64,000 bases of DNA from Eledone cirrhosa. Taxonomy: Eukaryota; Mollusca; Cephalopoda; Octopoda; Eledonidae. Made by a program: the position numbers and the translations under genes. Below the pieces are notes generated by a model. It saw only the letters and a program-made list of their open reading frames with translations. It ran no database searches and was not told the DNA's origin. The first letter of the stretch is position 1. Every line of letters starts with the position of its first letter. Shown here piece after piece: positions 8,649-19,520 of the stretch. Where the stretch lies: the NCBI GenBank assembly GCA_964016885.1, contig OZ024743.1, forward strand, positions 12,864,086 through 12,928,085, in the 5' to 3' direction.

Positions 8649-9164
8649 GAATAAATAAACAAATTGTGATGTATAATATAATTAGCAGAACATAAAAGTA
8701 CCAAAACCTTCGGTCTCAGAATATCGATTCAACATCCGAACACTTATATTAGACTTGTTCTCGCTCGCAGTAAAATATTGTTAGTCGATGTCAATAGTGT
8801 TGCATCTTCCTCATAATGACCAGTGATATAATAAAACTGTTGCGATAACCAAACAGTAGCCATTATATTTATATTTATTTATTTATTTATTTGTTTATAG
8901 ATATCGTAATTTGTGAATAATAACATCGTTCGTTACAGGTTTCCAATGTGCCAATGTCTGGTTCACTGCATTTCTGATAGTTACAATAATTGTCTGCAAC
9001 TTGGTGTGTCTAAAAGAAACCAGCTCGTAAAACATATTTGTTTTGGTTTTCTCGCCGATGTTTTTACAGCCTTTAGCGATCAATATTCGCAAAAGACACA
9101 CACACACACACAAACAAACGTACATATATGTATATATTTAATAGGCGACGTGTTACTTAATTAT
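8649..9164. other. Gene-free stretch with short ATTT and AC runs
   Basis: An (ATTT)n run at about 8,869-8,896 and an (AC)n run at about 9,098-9,114. Open frames of 76 and 117 codons overlap in opposite directions without domains. Confidence 0.6.
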
Positions 9165-9500
9165 AACGATGCACCTCGGTGTTTTGTGTATGTGGTTTTT
9201 GTTATGTCTATGCAACGGTTCATAGGGAAATACATTCAGTCACTACGTATTTGTAGATCTTTATGACTATTTTGTGTTGTTAGTGTCTGTGGTTGAGGTT
9301 TGGTGGTCGGTATTCTTGTATGTAAACCTTCTTGGCGGTTTGTACGGTGCTTCAGATGTCGGTATTAGTGCGCGGTATGTGCTTTTTGTTGTGCTCAGTA
9401 TAAAGCGCTTGCTGTTATATCATTTATTAGTGTTGAAGGGGATAATTATTTATGTTTGGTGAAGTGGTTTTAGTTTAATTATAAATTATTATTATGTAAT
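9165..9500 (+). repeat. Left arm of a diverged long inverted repeat
   Basis: Aligns by eye, in opposite orientation, with 12,640-12,990. Anchors include GTTTGGTGGTCGGT (exact), 'gtcacta(c/a)gtatttgta', 'ctat(a/t)ttgtgttgtt', 'tgtaaacctt' and 'cagatgtcg(g/t)tatt'. The arms differ at many positions, roughly two-thirds identity overall, so they are old. They may be the ends of a roughly 3.8-kb element or two independent copies of one repeat. A 62-codon frame inside (9,274-9,462) is not credible as a gene. Confidence 0.65.
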
Positions 9501-9534
9501 CTTTTGTCTTTTCAATTATACTGTGTTATATGTA

Positions 9535-9571
9535 CTAGCAGAAAAACCACCCTTCGGGTGGTTTCTGCTAG
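9535..9571. repeat. Strong GC hairpin
   Basis: CTAGCAGAAAAACCACCC pairs with GGGTGGTTTCTGCTAG around a TTC loop, with a two-base bulge. It resembles a bacterial terminator in shape only. In this eukaryotic context it is more likely a foldback remnant. Confidence 0.8.
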
Positions 9572-9940
9572 CATGTGTAGTGTGTATATTGATATTATAC
9601 GCAGGTATATTTACATGTAGATATGATACATCAAATAAAATCGTAATTGACAATATATAATACATAGAAATTGAACGAAGACTGTGTTACACTGTTTTAT
9701 TTAATCAGTAACGTAATCCACGATACATTAAAAAAGACGATATTATATATAAACTGAATTAGGAGAAAATTAGTGACAGAAAATTAGTATGTTTATTTAA
9801 GCGATGGCCAACCGGAAGTGTTGACATTTCAGATATTTTAAAGAAGTCCCGCGCTCCTTACTTTATTATTGTTTAGATGAGTTTAAAAAAAAAAGAGTTA
9901 ATAAATAAATAAAGAGTTAATTAATAAATAAAACGTTATA
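9572..9940. other. Gene-free AT-rich stretch
   Basis: No gene or recognised repeat. It ends in a TAAATAAATAA-rich patch at about 9,897-9,932. Confidence 0.6.
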
Positions 9941-9944
9941 CTTG

Positions 9945-10300
9945 TTTTACCCTCCCATTTCCAATTAAACCGAATGCTATCATGACTGTACGTGTGTGTT
10001 TGCGTAAATGTATATATATGAATGTATGTATGTTTGTGTAAATGTATATGTGTGAATGTATGTATGTTTGTGTAAATGTATATGTGTGAATGTATGTATG
10101 TTTGTGTGAAAGTATGTGTGAATGTATGTAAATTTGTGTGAAAGTATACCCTCCCATCTCCAATTAAACCGAACGCTATCATGACTGTATGTGTGTGTTT
10201 GTGTAAATGTATATGTGTGAATGTATGTACGTTTGTATGAAAGTATATGTGTGAATGTATGTATATTTGTGTGAATGCATGTGTATTTGTGTGAATTATG
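9945..10300. repeat. TATG/TTTGTG minisatellite with a 199-bp duplication
   Basis: A unique segment starting ACCCTCCCAT at 9,949 recurs at 10,148 (offset 199 bp, three mismatches over about 42 bp). Each copy is followed by runs of 'gaatgtatgtatgtttgtgt'-type units of about 30 bp. Threonine/histidine-rich minus-strand frames here are the repeat read as protein. Confidence 0.85.
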
Positions 10301-10608
10301 TCCGTGAGAGTGTATTTTTATAAGTTTGTGTTTGCGCGATTATAGTTATATATACTCATAATAGTTATATACTCATACATATAGATGTATGTGCACAATC
10401 ATACGCGTCAGGTGTAGAAAATCATAATCTCTCTATCTCTCTCATCACAAACTCTCTCTTTCTATTTATATGGTAGTTGAAATGGTGGTAGTGGCGACGA
10501 TATACCGGAAGTGAAACTTTGAAAAGAAGTCAATTTGAAATTATTTATTTTTACGAAATTATTTTTGTTTACGAAATTGAGTACATAAATTATGTAATAA
10601 TCATTCAT
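10301..10608. other. Gene-free stretch
   Basis: Includes a CT-rich patch at about 10,428-10,460. Nothing else recognised. Confidence 0.6.
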
Positions 10609-10784
10609 TTGGCAGTATCGGTAGAGGGTCGGACGCCATGCTTTCCAGCATAGTTACGTCCCTTTACGATCTGAGTTCAAATCCCGCCGAGGTTGACTTT
10701 GCCTTTCATCCTTACGGGGTCGATAAAATAAAGTACTAGTAATGCACTGGATAATTACTGGCCTTGTGCCAAAAGTAGAAACAA
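10609..10784 (+). mobile_element. Near-full-length SINE
   Basis: Head 'ggcagtatcggtagagggtc' (10,611-10,630), B box GAGTTCAAATCCC (about 10,671-10,683), GTCGATAAAATAAAGTACT block, and an 'aaagtagaaaca' end. Same family as 7,801-7,990. I found no clear target-site duplication. Confidence 0.9.
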
Positions 10785-10935
10785 ATATTTATTCAAAGTA
10801 ATCCAACTTATTTTACAAACGGGATAAAAAAAAATAAACCGTACGCAATCCCGCAGACCTTCCTTTATTATAGTTTAGATATTTATGGTATTGTGGTTTG
10901 TTAATAAGTTTGCCTGTCTAAGGGGGAATTATTGT

Positions 10936-11121
10936 GGTGGTGGATTGGCAGTATCAGTAGAGGGTCGGACGCCATGCTTTGCAGCATAGAGTTACGTCCC
11001 TTTACGATCTGAATTCAAATCCTGCCGAGGTTGACTTTGCCTTTCATCCTTACAGGGTCGATAAAATAAAATACCAGTAATGCACTGGGGTAATTGCTGG
11101 CCTTGTGCCAAATATAGAAAC
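10936..11121 (+). mobile_element. Full-length SINE flanked by ATTATTGT
   Basis: Head GGTGGATTGGCAGTATCAG, a B box with one change (GAATTCAAATCC, 11,011-11,022), the conserved GTCGATAAAATAAAATACC block and an 'aatatagaaac' end. The sequence AATTATTGT occurs at 10,927-10,935 and again at 11,122-11,130, consistent with a short target-site duplication. Confidence 0.88.
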
Positions 11122-11130
11122 AATTATTGT

Positions 11131-11314
11131 CGTGTACCTTGCTTTGCCGCATAGTTTCGTCCTTTTGCGTTCTGAGTTCAAATCCCGTCGATGTTAGTTT
11201 TGCCTTTCATCCTTACGGTGTCGATAAAATAAAGTACCATTAACGCACTGGGGTCGATTTAATCGACTTTCCCCTCCCCCCAACATTTCTGGTCTTGTAC
11301 CTAGTGTAGAAATC
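11131..11314 (+). mobile_element. 5'-truncated SINE sharing a flank with its neighbour
   Basis: Lacks the first part of the tRNA head but keeps the B box (about 11,176-11,187), a mutated GTCGATAAAATAAAGTACC block and a longer 3' part (TCGATTTAATCGACTTTCCC, 11,257-11,276). ATTATTGT recurs after it at 11,315-11,322, so three copies of this octamer bracket two back-to-back SINEs. The second probably landed in the duplicated flank of the first. Confidence 0.85.
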
Positions 11315-11322
11315 ATTATTGT

Positions 11323-12639
11323 AGTGTTGCCGATAGTGGGGATGTTTTAGTAAATATGAAATATATTTTAGTGGATGCTGCTCAAGTGCATTAATGATAC
11401 GTTAGTAAATGTATAGAGTAATATTGGTTCACTTGTTTGTTGTAGTTATTGCTATTATTTTAGCATCACAGATGTATCAGTGTATTATTATGCTGAGTGT
11501 GATCTTTGCGGGGGTAACTTGTGTCAGGCATGATGTTATAGGCCTAAGGGTATTCTGTGAGTAACTGTGTGTCTCTTAGCCACAAAGATACAGCTGAGGA
11601 TACAGCTTTACAACTTGAAAGTAATATTCTACGCGCCGTTTTTCAGATGTGTTAGAATGGTTGGTTATAGCATTACATTTTTATGCAAGATGCTTCTTTC
11701 ACGGCATTTGATATTTTGGTTAGAGCAGTCGCATTGCCGTCTTATGAATATGTCGTGGTCTGGGTATGTTGTACTAGAGTTAAGATTTGTTAGGTTAGAT
11801 GAAGCGATTTTATAGATAAGAACGTTTAATAATGTTTCTATTGATTACCTTATGATTGCGATGTTGATGCCATGGCTGGTTGGGTTGTCTATTAATGTAG
11901 CGCAGCATCTCTTTCGATTTGCATTGACGATAAAAGAATACGTTCCGAAGATTGAGACTCACAATAATAATGTTAGTGGTTGTAAGGTATGTTAGGATAA
12001 TAATTTAAAAACCTAGATCTTTTAGAAGCTCCTTTCATACTAAGTGAGAGGTGCTAAAGTTGAAGTCAATGAGGGTCTCCAGTCAGTTGTCGCGATACAG
12101 ACTCATTTCGAGGGAGAAACGTGTATCTATCGTTCTCTGGAAGATGTAAATCCGGTTCAAGTCTGATATGTCGGTCGAGTTTGTTGCTCCCATGGTGATA
12201 TCGAAATATATTTATCATATAGTAGAACCATTTTCTAACGTAGAAGATGATATTGATATCTTAGTCGCTGACTGAAGAGAGGATGATACTGCGGGTTTGT
12301 TCTAATTCAGCTTCCAGTAGAGGTTGTGTAATCGATCAATAGTAATTTTCTTAGTCGAAGTGTATAAATGTTGTGTACGGTTTGTTTTTAATATTTTGGA
12401 ACCAGTAGATGACCAGTAGTCTAGAGGCTGAGCCAGGTTTGTTTTTGATATTTGGTAAGATTTTAATCAGGATAGTTTCATTAATTCTTCTGACGTCTGA
12501 CTTCGTTAAGGTGATTAACCAGCTTTTCTTGGGAAGTGATGTTTATAGTCATTAAGAGAGAAATACGTCAACCGAGTGTTGAACGGTTCAGTCCGGTCCT
12601 AGATATTTAGGTTCACCATTTATCTCATTAATCATATGT
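11323..12639. other. Unassigned 1.3-kb stretch between inverted-repeat arms
   Basis: The longest frame is 82 plus-strand codons (11,567-11,815) with no domain. A minus reading of about 12,200-12,040 gives a short plausible-looking peptide (TNSTDISDLNRIYIFQRTID) but meets stops on both sides. If the arms at 9,165 and 12,640 belong to one element, this would be its decayed interior. Confidence 0.5.
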
Positions 12640-12990
12640 AAATGTGACTTGCAATACATCGAAGAATACATGAAGATAATTATAATGAAACCACGTCACC
12701 AGAAACAAATACTTTAATACTAGAAAATGAAGTAACTGTAAATGCCATATATTGCTCGCAAAAAACATATACCACACACCATTAACCAATAACGACATCT
12801 GACTTACCATAAACGACATCAGAAAGGTTTACACGCAAACACACCGACCACCAAACTCCGAACACATAGAAACAACACAATATAGACATACACACTTACA
12901 AATACTTAGTGACAGATTTATTGAAGTTACTTCACTAGATACCATTACATACACTACAAGCGAAACCCATGACAAAACATATAGAGAGAA
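12640..12990 (-). repeat. Right arm of the diverged long inverted repeat
   Basis: Reverse-complement partner of 9,165-9,500. The exact anchor is ACCGACCACCAAAC (about 12,843-12,856). A 63-codon minus frame (12,628-12,819) shares LxHFLVLK-like residues with the plus frame of the other arm only because the DNA is related. Confidence 0.65.
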
Positions 12991-13005
12991 CCACTCAGAT
13001 GCTTC

Positions 13006-13007
<2 letters not shown>

Positions 13008-13069
<62 letters not shown>
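13008..13069. repeat. (AT)n microsatellite, about 62 bp
   Basis: Uninterrupted AT dinucleotides. Positions 13,070-13,400 that follow contain no supported gene. Confidence 0.95.
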
Positions 13070-13072
<3 letters not shown>

Positions 13073-13397
13073 TATGCGTACAAACTAATGAAAGAGGAGA
13101 GAGAGAAAATTAGTTGTGAGAATTATATGCCGGTAGTTAATATGTCGATTAGTATGCTTCACGTTTTACATTTATTGTAGTCCCTATCTTCAGTGACATG
13201 AATTTTTGAATTCTATATTTATTTTATTTTCGGTTCTGAAGACGAGACCATATCACTGTTTAGTCTTATTATCATTCGTTCTCATCAATTATATAATTGA
13301 TAATTGTCATTTGTATGTGCTGGATTCTGATACGATTTTTGAAACAATTGTAAGCGATTACATATATTTATTCAAGAACTTGGTATTATTTTCTCTA

Positions 13398-13538
<141 letters not shown>

Positions 13539-13819
13539 AAGGCCAGTTCCTACAATGGCCCCATACCAGCTGCGTACGATTTGTTAGCCCCGAGAACAAG
13601 ATTGTTCAACCTGTACCGGAAAATGTTTACTCAAAAAGGTAATTCCAGATTATCCGCGCTCTTGGTTTTGGGGTTCTTCTCTCTTTCTCTATTCTTCTGC
13701 ATTTTTCTTTTTGAATAAACATTTTCCTGTCCATTTTCTTCGACACAGTGTAACAAATTGGTCCTCATGTCTAATGAAACGTACGTACATGGTATGGAGC
13801 TATTGTAGTAACTGGCCTT
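13539..13819. mobile_element. 281-bp MITE with long inverted ends
   Basis: Begins AAGGCCAGTTCCTACAATGG and ends with the diverged complement (CTATTGTAGTAACTGGCCTT). The arms pair over roughly 100 bp each (13,539-13,640 against about 13,715-13,819), including GGAAAATGTTTA(C/T)TCAAAAAG. By eye identity is around three-quarters. The centre (about 13,641-13,714) is unique and pyrimidine-rich. No transposase is present, so a non-autonomous DNA element is the natural reading. A TTA/TTAA flank is possible but not clear. Confidence 0.75.
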
Positions 13820-13888
13820 ATTAATCATGTTAAAACTAGCCCTACGGACTAGATTTGCTCTTTATTTTGGATATTGTTATCTACCTGT

Positions 13889-13941
13889 TACTACTACTAC
13901 TACTCCTCCTCCTCCTCCTCCTCCTCCTCCTCCTCCTCCTC

Positions 13942-14026
<85 letters not shown>

Positions 14027-14028
14027 GT
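13889..14028. repeat. (CTA)n-(CCT)n-(CTA)n-(TA)n microsatellite
   Basis: Trinucleotide runs: CTA at 13,889-13,903, CCT at about 13,904-13,942, CTA at 13,943-13,991, then TA to 14,028. Poly-leucine, poly-serine and poly-threonine frames are artefacts of this. Confidence 0.95.
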
Positions 14029-14092
14029 GGTAGAACACTGGAAGGTAATATCCGTAGTGGTAGAGCTCTCAGTCCGTGGGACGAGTTAGGTG

Positions 14093-14157
14093 GAAGTGGT
14101 TACATCACCATACCGAGAACAATTGTTTCACCTTAGCGGTGAACTAACTGTGTAACC

Positions 14158-14162
<5 letters not shown>
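14093..14162. repeat. Broken relative of the 4,703-4,782 palindrome
   Basis: Outer 12-bp perfect inverted repeat GAAGTGGTTACA (14,093-14,104) with its complement (14,151-14,162). The interior repeats TCACCATACCGAGAACAATTG and GGTGAACTAACTG, both seen in the earlier palindrome. The middle is rearranged, so the hairpin is incomplete. The shared sequence shows a dispersed foldback family next to simple repeats. Confidence 0.75.
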
Positions 14163-15335
<1,173 letters not shown>

Positions 15336-15590
15336 AAACAAAATGGGTGTTATTTAGAAATCAAACATAAACACCAAACTAAAGGTTAAATTCTTTCGAT
15401 CTACAGTTGAAAGTTTGCTTGTATATGGAGTGGAGTACTGGACACTAACAAAAGCGAGGATAGTAAAAAATGTGTTTTGGAGAGAACACAGAACAAACGT
15501 GCCTCTATACGGTGACCTGAGACCGATTACAGACGCCATAGAGGCTAGAAGACTCGGTCTTATATCACACATGGTGAGGAGATCAAGTAG
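15336..15590 (+). pseudogene. LINE fragment, region after the reverse transcriptase
   Basis: The plus frame gives SLLVYGVEYWTLTKA, then RTNVPLYGDLRPITDAIEAR, then RRLGLISHMVRRS. The order 'LLYGxExWTLT ... WRxHxTNxxLYG(D)LP ... RRLxxxGHxxR' is the usual C-terminal part of many animal non-LTR polyproteins. About 25 residues between TLTKA and the FWREH block are missing compared with that pattern, so there is an internal deletion. No catalytic domain is attached. It ends about 60 bp before the Penelope-like element. Confidence 0.75.
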
Positions 15591-15653
15591 AGGCATTACA
15601 CCAGTGACTGCTATGGCAACTCACTATATATACATACATATATATATAGCAAC

Positions 15654-17314
15654 CTGTCTAGGGATCTAACAGGCTGTACAATAGATGTAGTGTCCCTATA
15701 CCCATCCATCGACGTTAACTTTGCTGTGGAAAAATGCGTAGAAATGATCTGCGAGAGCGATGTGGAATTCCACGGGATTGATACCAGTGAGCTGGGATTC
15801 TTACTTAAACTCATATACAATAAGGATTATTTAGACACACATGACTTCAGCAGCTTCTGCCTCACAAGGTCAGAAAGAGACAGACCACCAACCATTACCT
15901 CAATGACCAAGAAGACCCATAGATAAAGATGGAGTGGGTGGACCAGCGCAACACGGGCCCCCGAAAACCATGATGAATTCAAGAAAATGATCGCACATGC
16001 GTTGGGGGCCAGTATAAAAATAATCCTTAAGGAACATATGTTCAAGTTTAATGGCAAAATATATGCCCAAGAGAAGGGGCAGCCATTGGCGTTAGCATTG
16101 CAAGTGACATAGCTAACCTCTTTATGGTATTGTGGGTCAGATGACTTAAGGAACAATTAGACGGCAATTTTATAACCCTGGCTATGTAATCCCGCTACTT
16201 AGATGACATAAACATCATAGTAAAACGACCCCTACAGGAAAGAGTCAGGAATTAGAGAAGAACACCATGGAAATCATCCAGTAAATAGCTAACTCCATCC
16301 ACCAGAGTATTAAAGTTACTATAGACTACCCAACTAAATACCCCAACCATAGATTACCCGTACTAGACACAGAACACTGGTTGGAAACTATTAGTAATAG
16401 AACACAAATCCTCTATTCGCATTATGCCAAACCCATGACCTCCAAATACCTGATCTACCGAAACTCAGCTGTTTTGGATCACATAAAAATCAATATACTG
16501 ATTGCAGACATAGTAAGAGTGATGATGAACGTGTCACGCATATGCAACCCTAAATAATTAGAGAGACACATACAACACTTCATCCACCGCATGCAGTTCT
16601 CTGGCTACAATTAGAGAGACAAGGGGTATATCAAGGAGCCAGAACCATAGGGCAAAGATTGTAGAAAATGATGCAAATGGGACTTGCCCCATGTATAGGA
16701 ACAAAGTTTGGAACAAAATAGAAAGGATTAGGAATAAGGCAAATAAAATCAACTATGATAGCAATAAATACCAGAGTGTAATGTTCGTCAATACAACCCC
16801 TAAAGGCGAACTAGCTTACAGATTTAGAAGGGCGCTAGACAGGCTCAAATTATATATTAAGATAGTCGAAAGACCAGGTATTCCCATAAAAACCTTAATT
16901 AGTAAAACATACCCATTTCAAAAATCCTCCTGTGCTGATAGGGAATGCATACTCTGCAAAATAAGCCTGTAAACTAACTGCAAAACTAGGAACGTAGCAT
17001 AAAGCATAAGATGTAGTGAGAGACAGTGTAGGAATAAGAATATAACATACATAGATGAAACAGTCCGTGGCTTAGGAGAAAGGATAAGTGAACACTGGCG
17101 ATAACTCCAGGATGGGAAAAACTCATCAGTACTCCACCAACATGTCAAAAAAGAACATAGGCGCACATTAGAGAACATAGAGATAAAAATTATATCTATA
17201 CATAGAAAAGATGCAATGCTCAGACAAATCACAGAGGCGACAAACATAAACGAACTCCAGCCAAAATTAAACAGAAAATATGAGAGGAATAGCAACATCA
17301 CAACTAGTAATTAA
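15654..17314 (+). pseudogene. Penelope-like element: RT plus GIY-YIG endonuclease, decayed
   Basis: Read on the plus strand across frame changes, this is the ordered polyprotein of a Penelope-like retroelement. RT: DVVSLYPSI (15,684-15,710) supplies the first catalytic aspartate. GAAIGVSIASDIANLF (16,076-16,123) is the next motif. RYLDDI (16,193-16,210) is the catalytic Y-x-D-D. Then come LPVLDTEHWLE and HYAKPMTSKYLIYRNSAV, typical of the RT-thumb region. A linker with SCADRECILC (about 16,928-16,957) precedes a GIY-YIG-like nuclease region containing TYIDETVRGLGERISEHW (about 17,045-17,098). The last residues end at TAA 17,312-17,314. The element is 5'-truncated at a TA microsatellite (15,627-15,650). 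I count at least eight in-frame stops and several frameshifts, so it cannot be active. The nuclease's first motif is damaged, and YIG reads YID. Confidence 0.88.
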
Positions 17315-17538
17315 GGACAAAATGAAGACATACAGACACACACAAAAACCAAACTAACAAAAAATATCAAACACACACATAGAACAAACAACCAATTAGT
17401 GACAAGTAAATAAACACATAGATAAATAAAAAAAATAAAAAAAACACACACACGGATGTAGCGCATGCGCAAACTAAGCACACAACACACAAAAACAAGA
17501 TAATGTAGCACAGAAAAGGGACACAAAAGAAAAGCCTA
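17315..17538 (+). other. A/C-rich 3' region of the Penelope-like element
   Basis: A/C-rich sequence with ACACAC and AAATAAATAAA runs and no coding content. It separates the endonuclease stop from the hammerhead-like motif and is most simply the element's 3' untranslated part. Confidence 0.5.
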
Positions 17539-17581
17539 GTCACTGAAGAGGTCACAGAATGTGTGACGAAAGAGCTTTGAC
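17539..17581 (+). ncRNA. Hammerhead-ribozyme-like motif of the Penelope-type element
   Basis: The core order is complete. Stem I is GTCA (17,539-17,542) paired with TGAC (17,578-17,581). Then CTGAAGA (17,543-17,549) fits the CUGANGA core. Stem II is GTCACA/TGTGAC (17,551-17,556 with 17,562-17,567). GAAA follows at 17,568-17,571. A two-pair stem III (A-G with C-T) has a 2-nt loop. The predicted cleavage nucleotide is T17,577. Very short stem III is a published trait of hammerheads in Penelope-like elements, which usually lie in their terminal repeats. One extra G (17,550) sits between core and stem II, so this copy may be inactive. Confidence 0.6.
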
Positions 17582-17772
17582 AATATATAAACAATCATCC
17601 GGTTATCGAACCAACCAACCGGAAATTTATAATAAATTGAAGTGAAAGCCAACAGGCGTGTTTTTTTTGCTAGCATGACCCCCCCAAAGTACAACAATAT
17701 CTGTTTCAACACACGTTTTCATATAAGAAATCTTGCAAAACAAATTCAAAAACGAAGTATATATATATATTT

Positions 17773-17810
<38 letters not shown>

Positions 17811-17929
17811 TTAAAACAACAGAAGGTTGGACTGTAAAGTTTTAATGTTGCAGAAAATACTATATATATAATTTCAATGACCTAGTTAGGTAAGACCCTG
17901 GTGAAATCACCCCCCCCCCCCCACACACA
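17582..17929. repeat. Microsatellites and unassigned sequence
   Basis: (TA)n/(AC)n/(TA)n at about 17,757-17,811 and a poly-C run at 17,910-17,922. A direct CCAACCAACCGG patch lies near 17,611-17,622. No gene. Confidence 0.8.
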
Positions 17930-18062
17930 TAAACAATTATATTTGCAAAGTATTGGTCCACTCGAAGCTTATCTAAGAAGATACTTGCTTATGGTGCTGC
18001 GTAGTGAGATCTAATCCGAAAAATCGTGATTGTAAAGCGAATATCCTAACCACACAACTATA
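17930..18062 (-). mobile_element. Degenerate tRNA-derived SINE, third family, minus strand
   Basis: Read on the minus strand it follows a common cephalopod SINE layout: 'gttgtgtggttaggatattc' head, a B-box-like 'ttcggattagatctcac', then 'cagcaccataagcaagtatc' and 'ttcttagataagctt'. It is heavily diverged from the pattern I remember, so old. Confidence 0.6.
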
Positions 18063-19014
18063 CTTGCACGCATAACATCAATACAACCATACTGGTTTCA
18101 GAGTATTTTGATAATCAGACATTTAAGGAATTGAAGCGAAAACTAAATGGATTTATGCATTGAAGAATCTAACAGTGTTTACTGAACAAATGGAATCAGT
18201 CTGCTAAAAATGAAAAATACGAACAAAGTACAGAGAGATATTTGTCACTCATCCGCTTAACTCTATGATAAACCAAATTTTAGCGATCATCTTTGTTTGT
18301 GAAAGAATAGAATTTGACTAGAGAAAGAAAACCGATGTATAAATCTTGAAGATATAAAATACAATCCTTGAATTGTTAGATTTATCAAATAATGATATTT
18401 ATCATAGAGTATCTCCTATAACAAAATATTTAGATACCAGAGTGTTGTAGTTTGCTTGAAGCATTGTTGATTAGGAAATATTAATTTAAATAATAAAATA
18501 AAAACCATACAATGCATAGAAAATTAAAGGTGGCAAACAACAATATAAAGATTTCTTCGTTGCTGTTGTTTTTATTGCTGTCTCTATTGATACAGATGAT
18601 AACAACTGCTATTGCTGGCACTGCAATTGCGGAAGGCTCTCCATTTTATTTTCCAAGCAGTTGCTTCTGGCATACATTTTCATTCTCACTTCTCATGGTA
18701 TAGTTCTTGCATTTTCGAAATCCTTTAAGAAGCTGCCACCTTTAATAAGCGTTTTATACCATAAGGCAGTCAATTTAGTTGAGACAAATACAAGAATACC
18801 AGATCTCTACAGCATAAGTAAAATTTCTCGAACTGTTTGTGTTTCTGTTGTAACACACATGCGTTTCTGCACGGAAGTTGACATCTTGAGGCCTTCTTCA
18901 TCAAGTATATACTTTTTATGTCACACAGAATATTTTTTGACGATTCATATTTGGTTGGTTGTGCTAGTTTTGGGCATTGAAGTTCCATAAATGGAAGAAA
19001 ACTCTATATTTCGA
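18063..19014. other. Gene-free stretch
   Basis: Plus frames at 18,512-18,703 (63 codons, hydrophobic start) and 18,661-18,990 (109 codons) have no domain, no conserved motif and no supporting context. No repeat recognised. Confidence 0.55.
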
Positions 19015-19140
19015 AAGGTAGCTATAACCATGTTGTTAAGAGGTTTGTTTCGTGTTATGGGGTTCCAGTTTAGATCCCACTGTGCGCCACTACGTGAGAA
19101 CATTTTAGTTGACAGAAACTGTGTGGAAGCCCATTGATTG
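19015..19140 (+). mobile_element. Degenerate tRNA-derived SINE, third family
   Basis: Contains 'ccatgttgttaagaggtttg', a B-box-like GGTTCCAGTTTAGATCCCAC and 'gacagaaactgtgtggaagc', the same order as the SINE at 17,930-18,062 but in the plus direction. The central part is deleted or diverged. It is the last recognisable element before the giant array. Confidence 0.55.
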
Positions 19141-19329
19141 AGTTGTGTCTGTTCTATGTAGTATACTGGATTTATTGTCCAGGTGTTTACCCCCAGTGAG
19201 TCTTTAGGTGCAAGTATTCGAAGAAGGTCTCCTGCCCAAGGACAACCAACACGTCTGCCTATTTTTCTGGAGTGTAAACAGGTCCAGGGCCATGATCATC
19301 CTCTTCTGACTAAGACATAAATGAGTATG
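19141..19329. other. Unassigned stretch before the array
   Basis: Ordinary-composition sequence with no open frame or repeat I can name. Confidence 0.6.
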
Positions 19330-19520
19330 TTCTAGTTGTTTTAAATGTTGTTGATGATGTAGTGAATATTGTTCTTAATATGTTAGTTGTTATGCACGTT
19401 GTTGTGGAAGTGGCTGTATATGTTGTTGATGTGTATTCCATCAGAAGATGTATATATTGTTGTAGTTGTGAATATTATTGAAGTTGTGGCTGATATTGAC
19501 GATGCAGTTGGGCATGTTGT
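19330..19520. repeat. Degenerate TTG/GTTG-rich leader of the array
   Basis: Loose GTTGTTG, ATGTTG and GTGGCTG words accumulate here without a fixed period, then lock into the regular unit at about 19,521. One plus frame shows it as valine-rich, as does the array. It looks like the decayed edge of the array, or the seed from which it expanded. Confidence 0.7.

Noticed and set aside
9535..9571. Rho-independent terminator
   Set aside because: Shape fits, but no upstream gene, no following T run, and the window is eukaryotic.
11567..11815. 82-codon frame as a possible gene between the inverted-repeat arms
   Set aside because: No domain, no neighbours and composition like the surrounding non-coding DNA.
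18512..18990. Two overlapping frames, one with a signal-peptide-like start
   Set aside because: Short, AT-rich and without any conserved motif; hydrophobic starts are common by chance in this composition.
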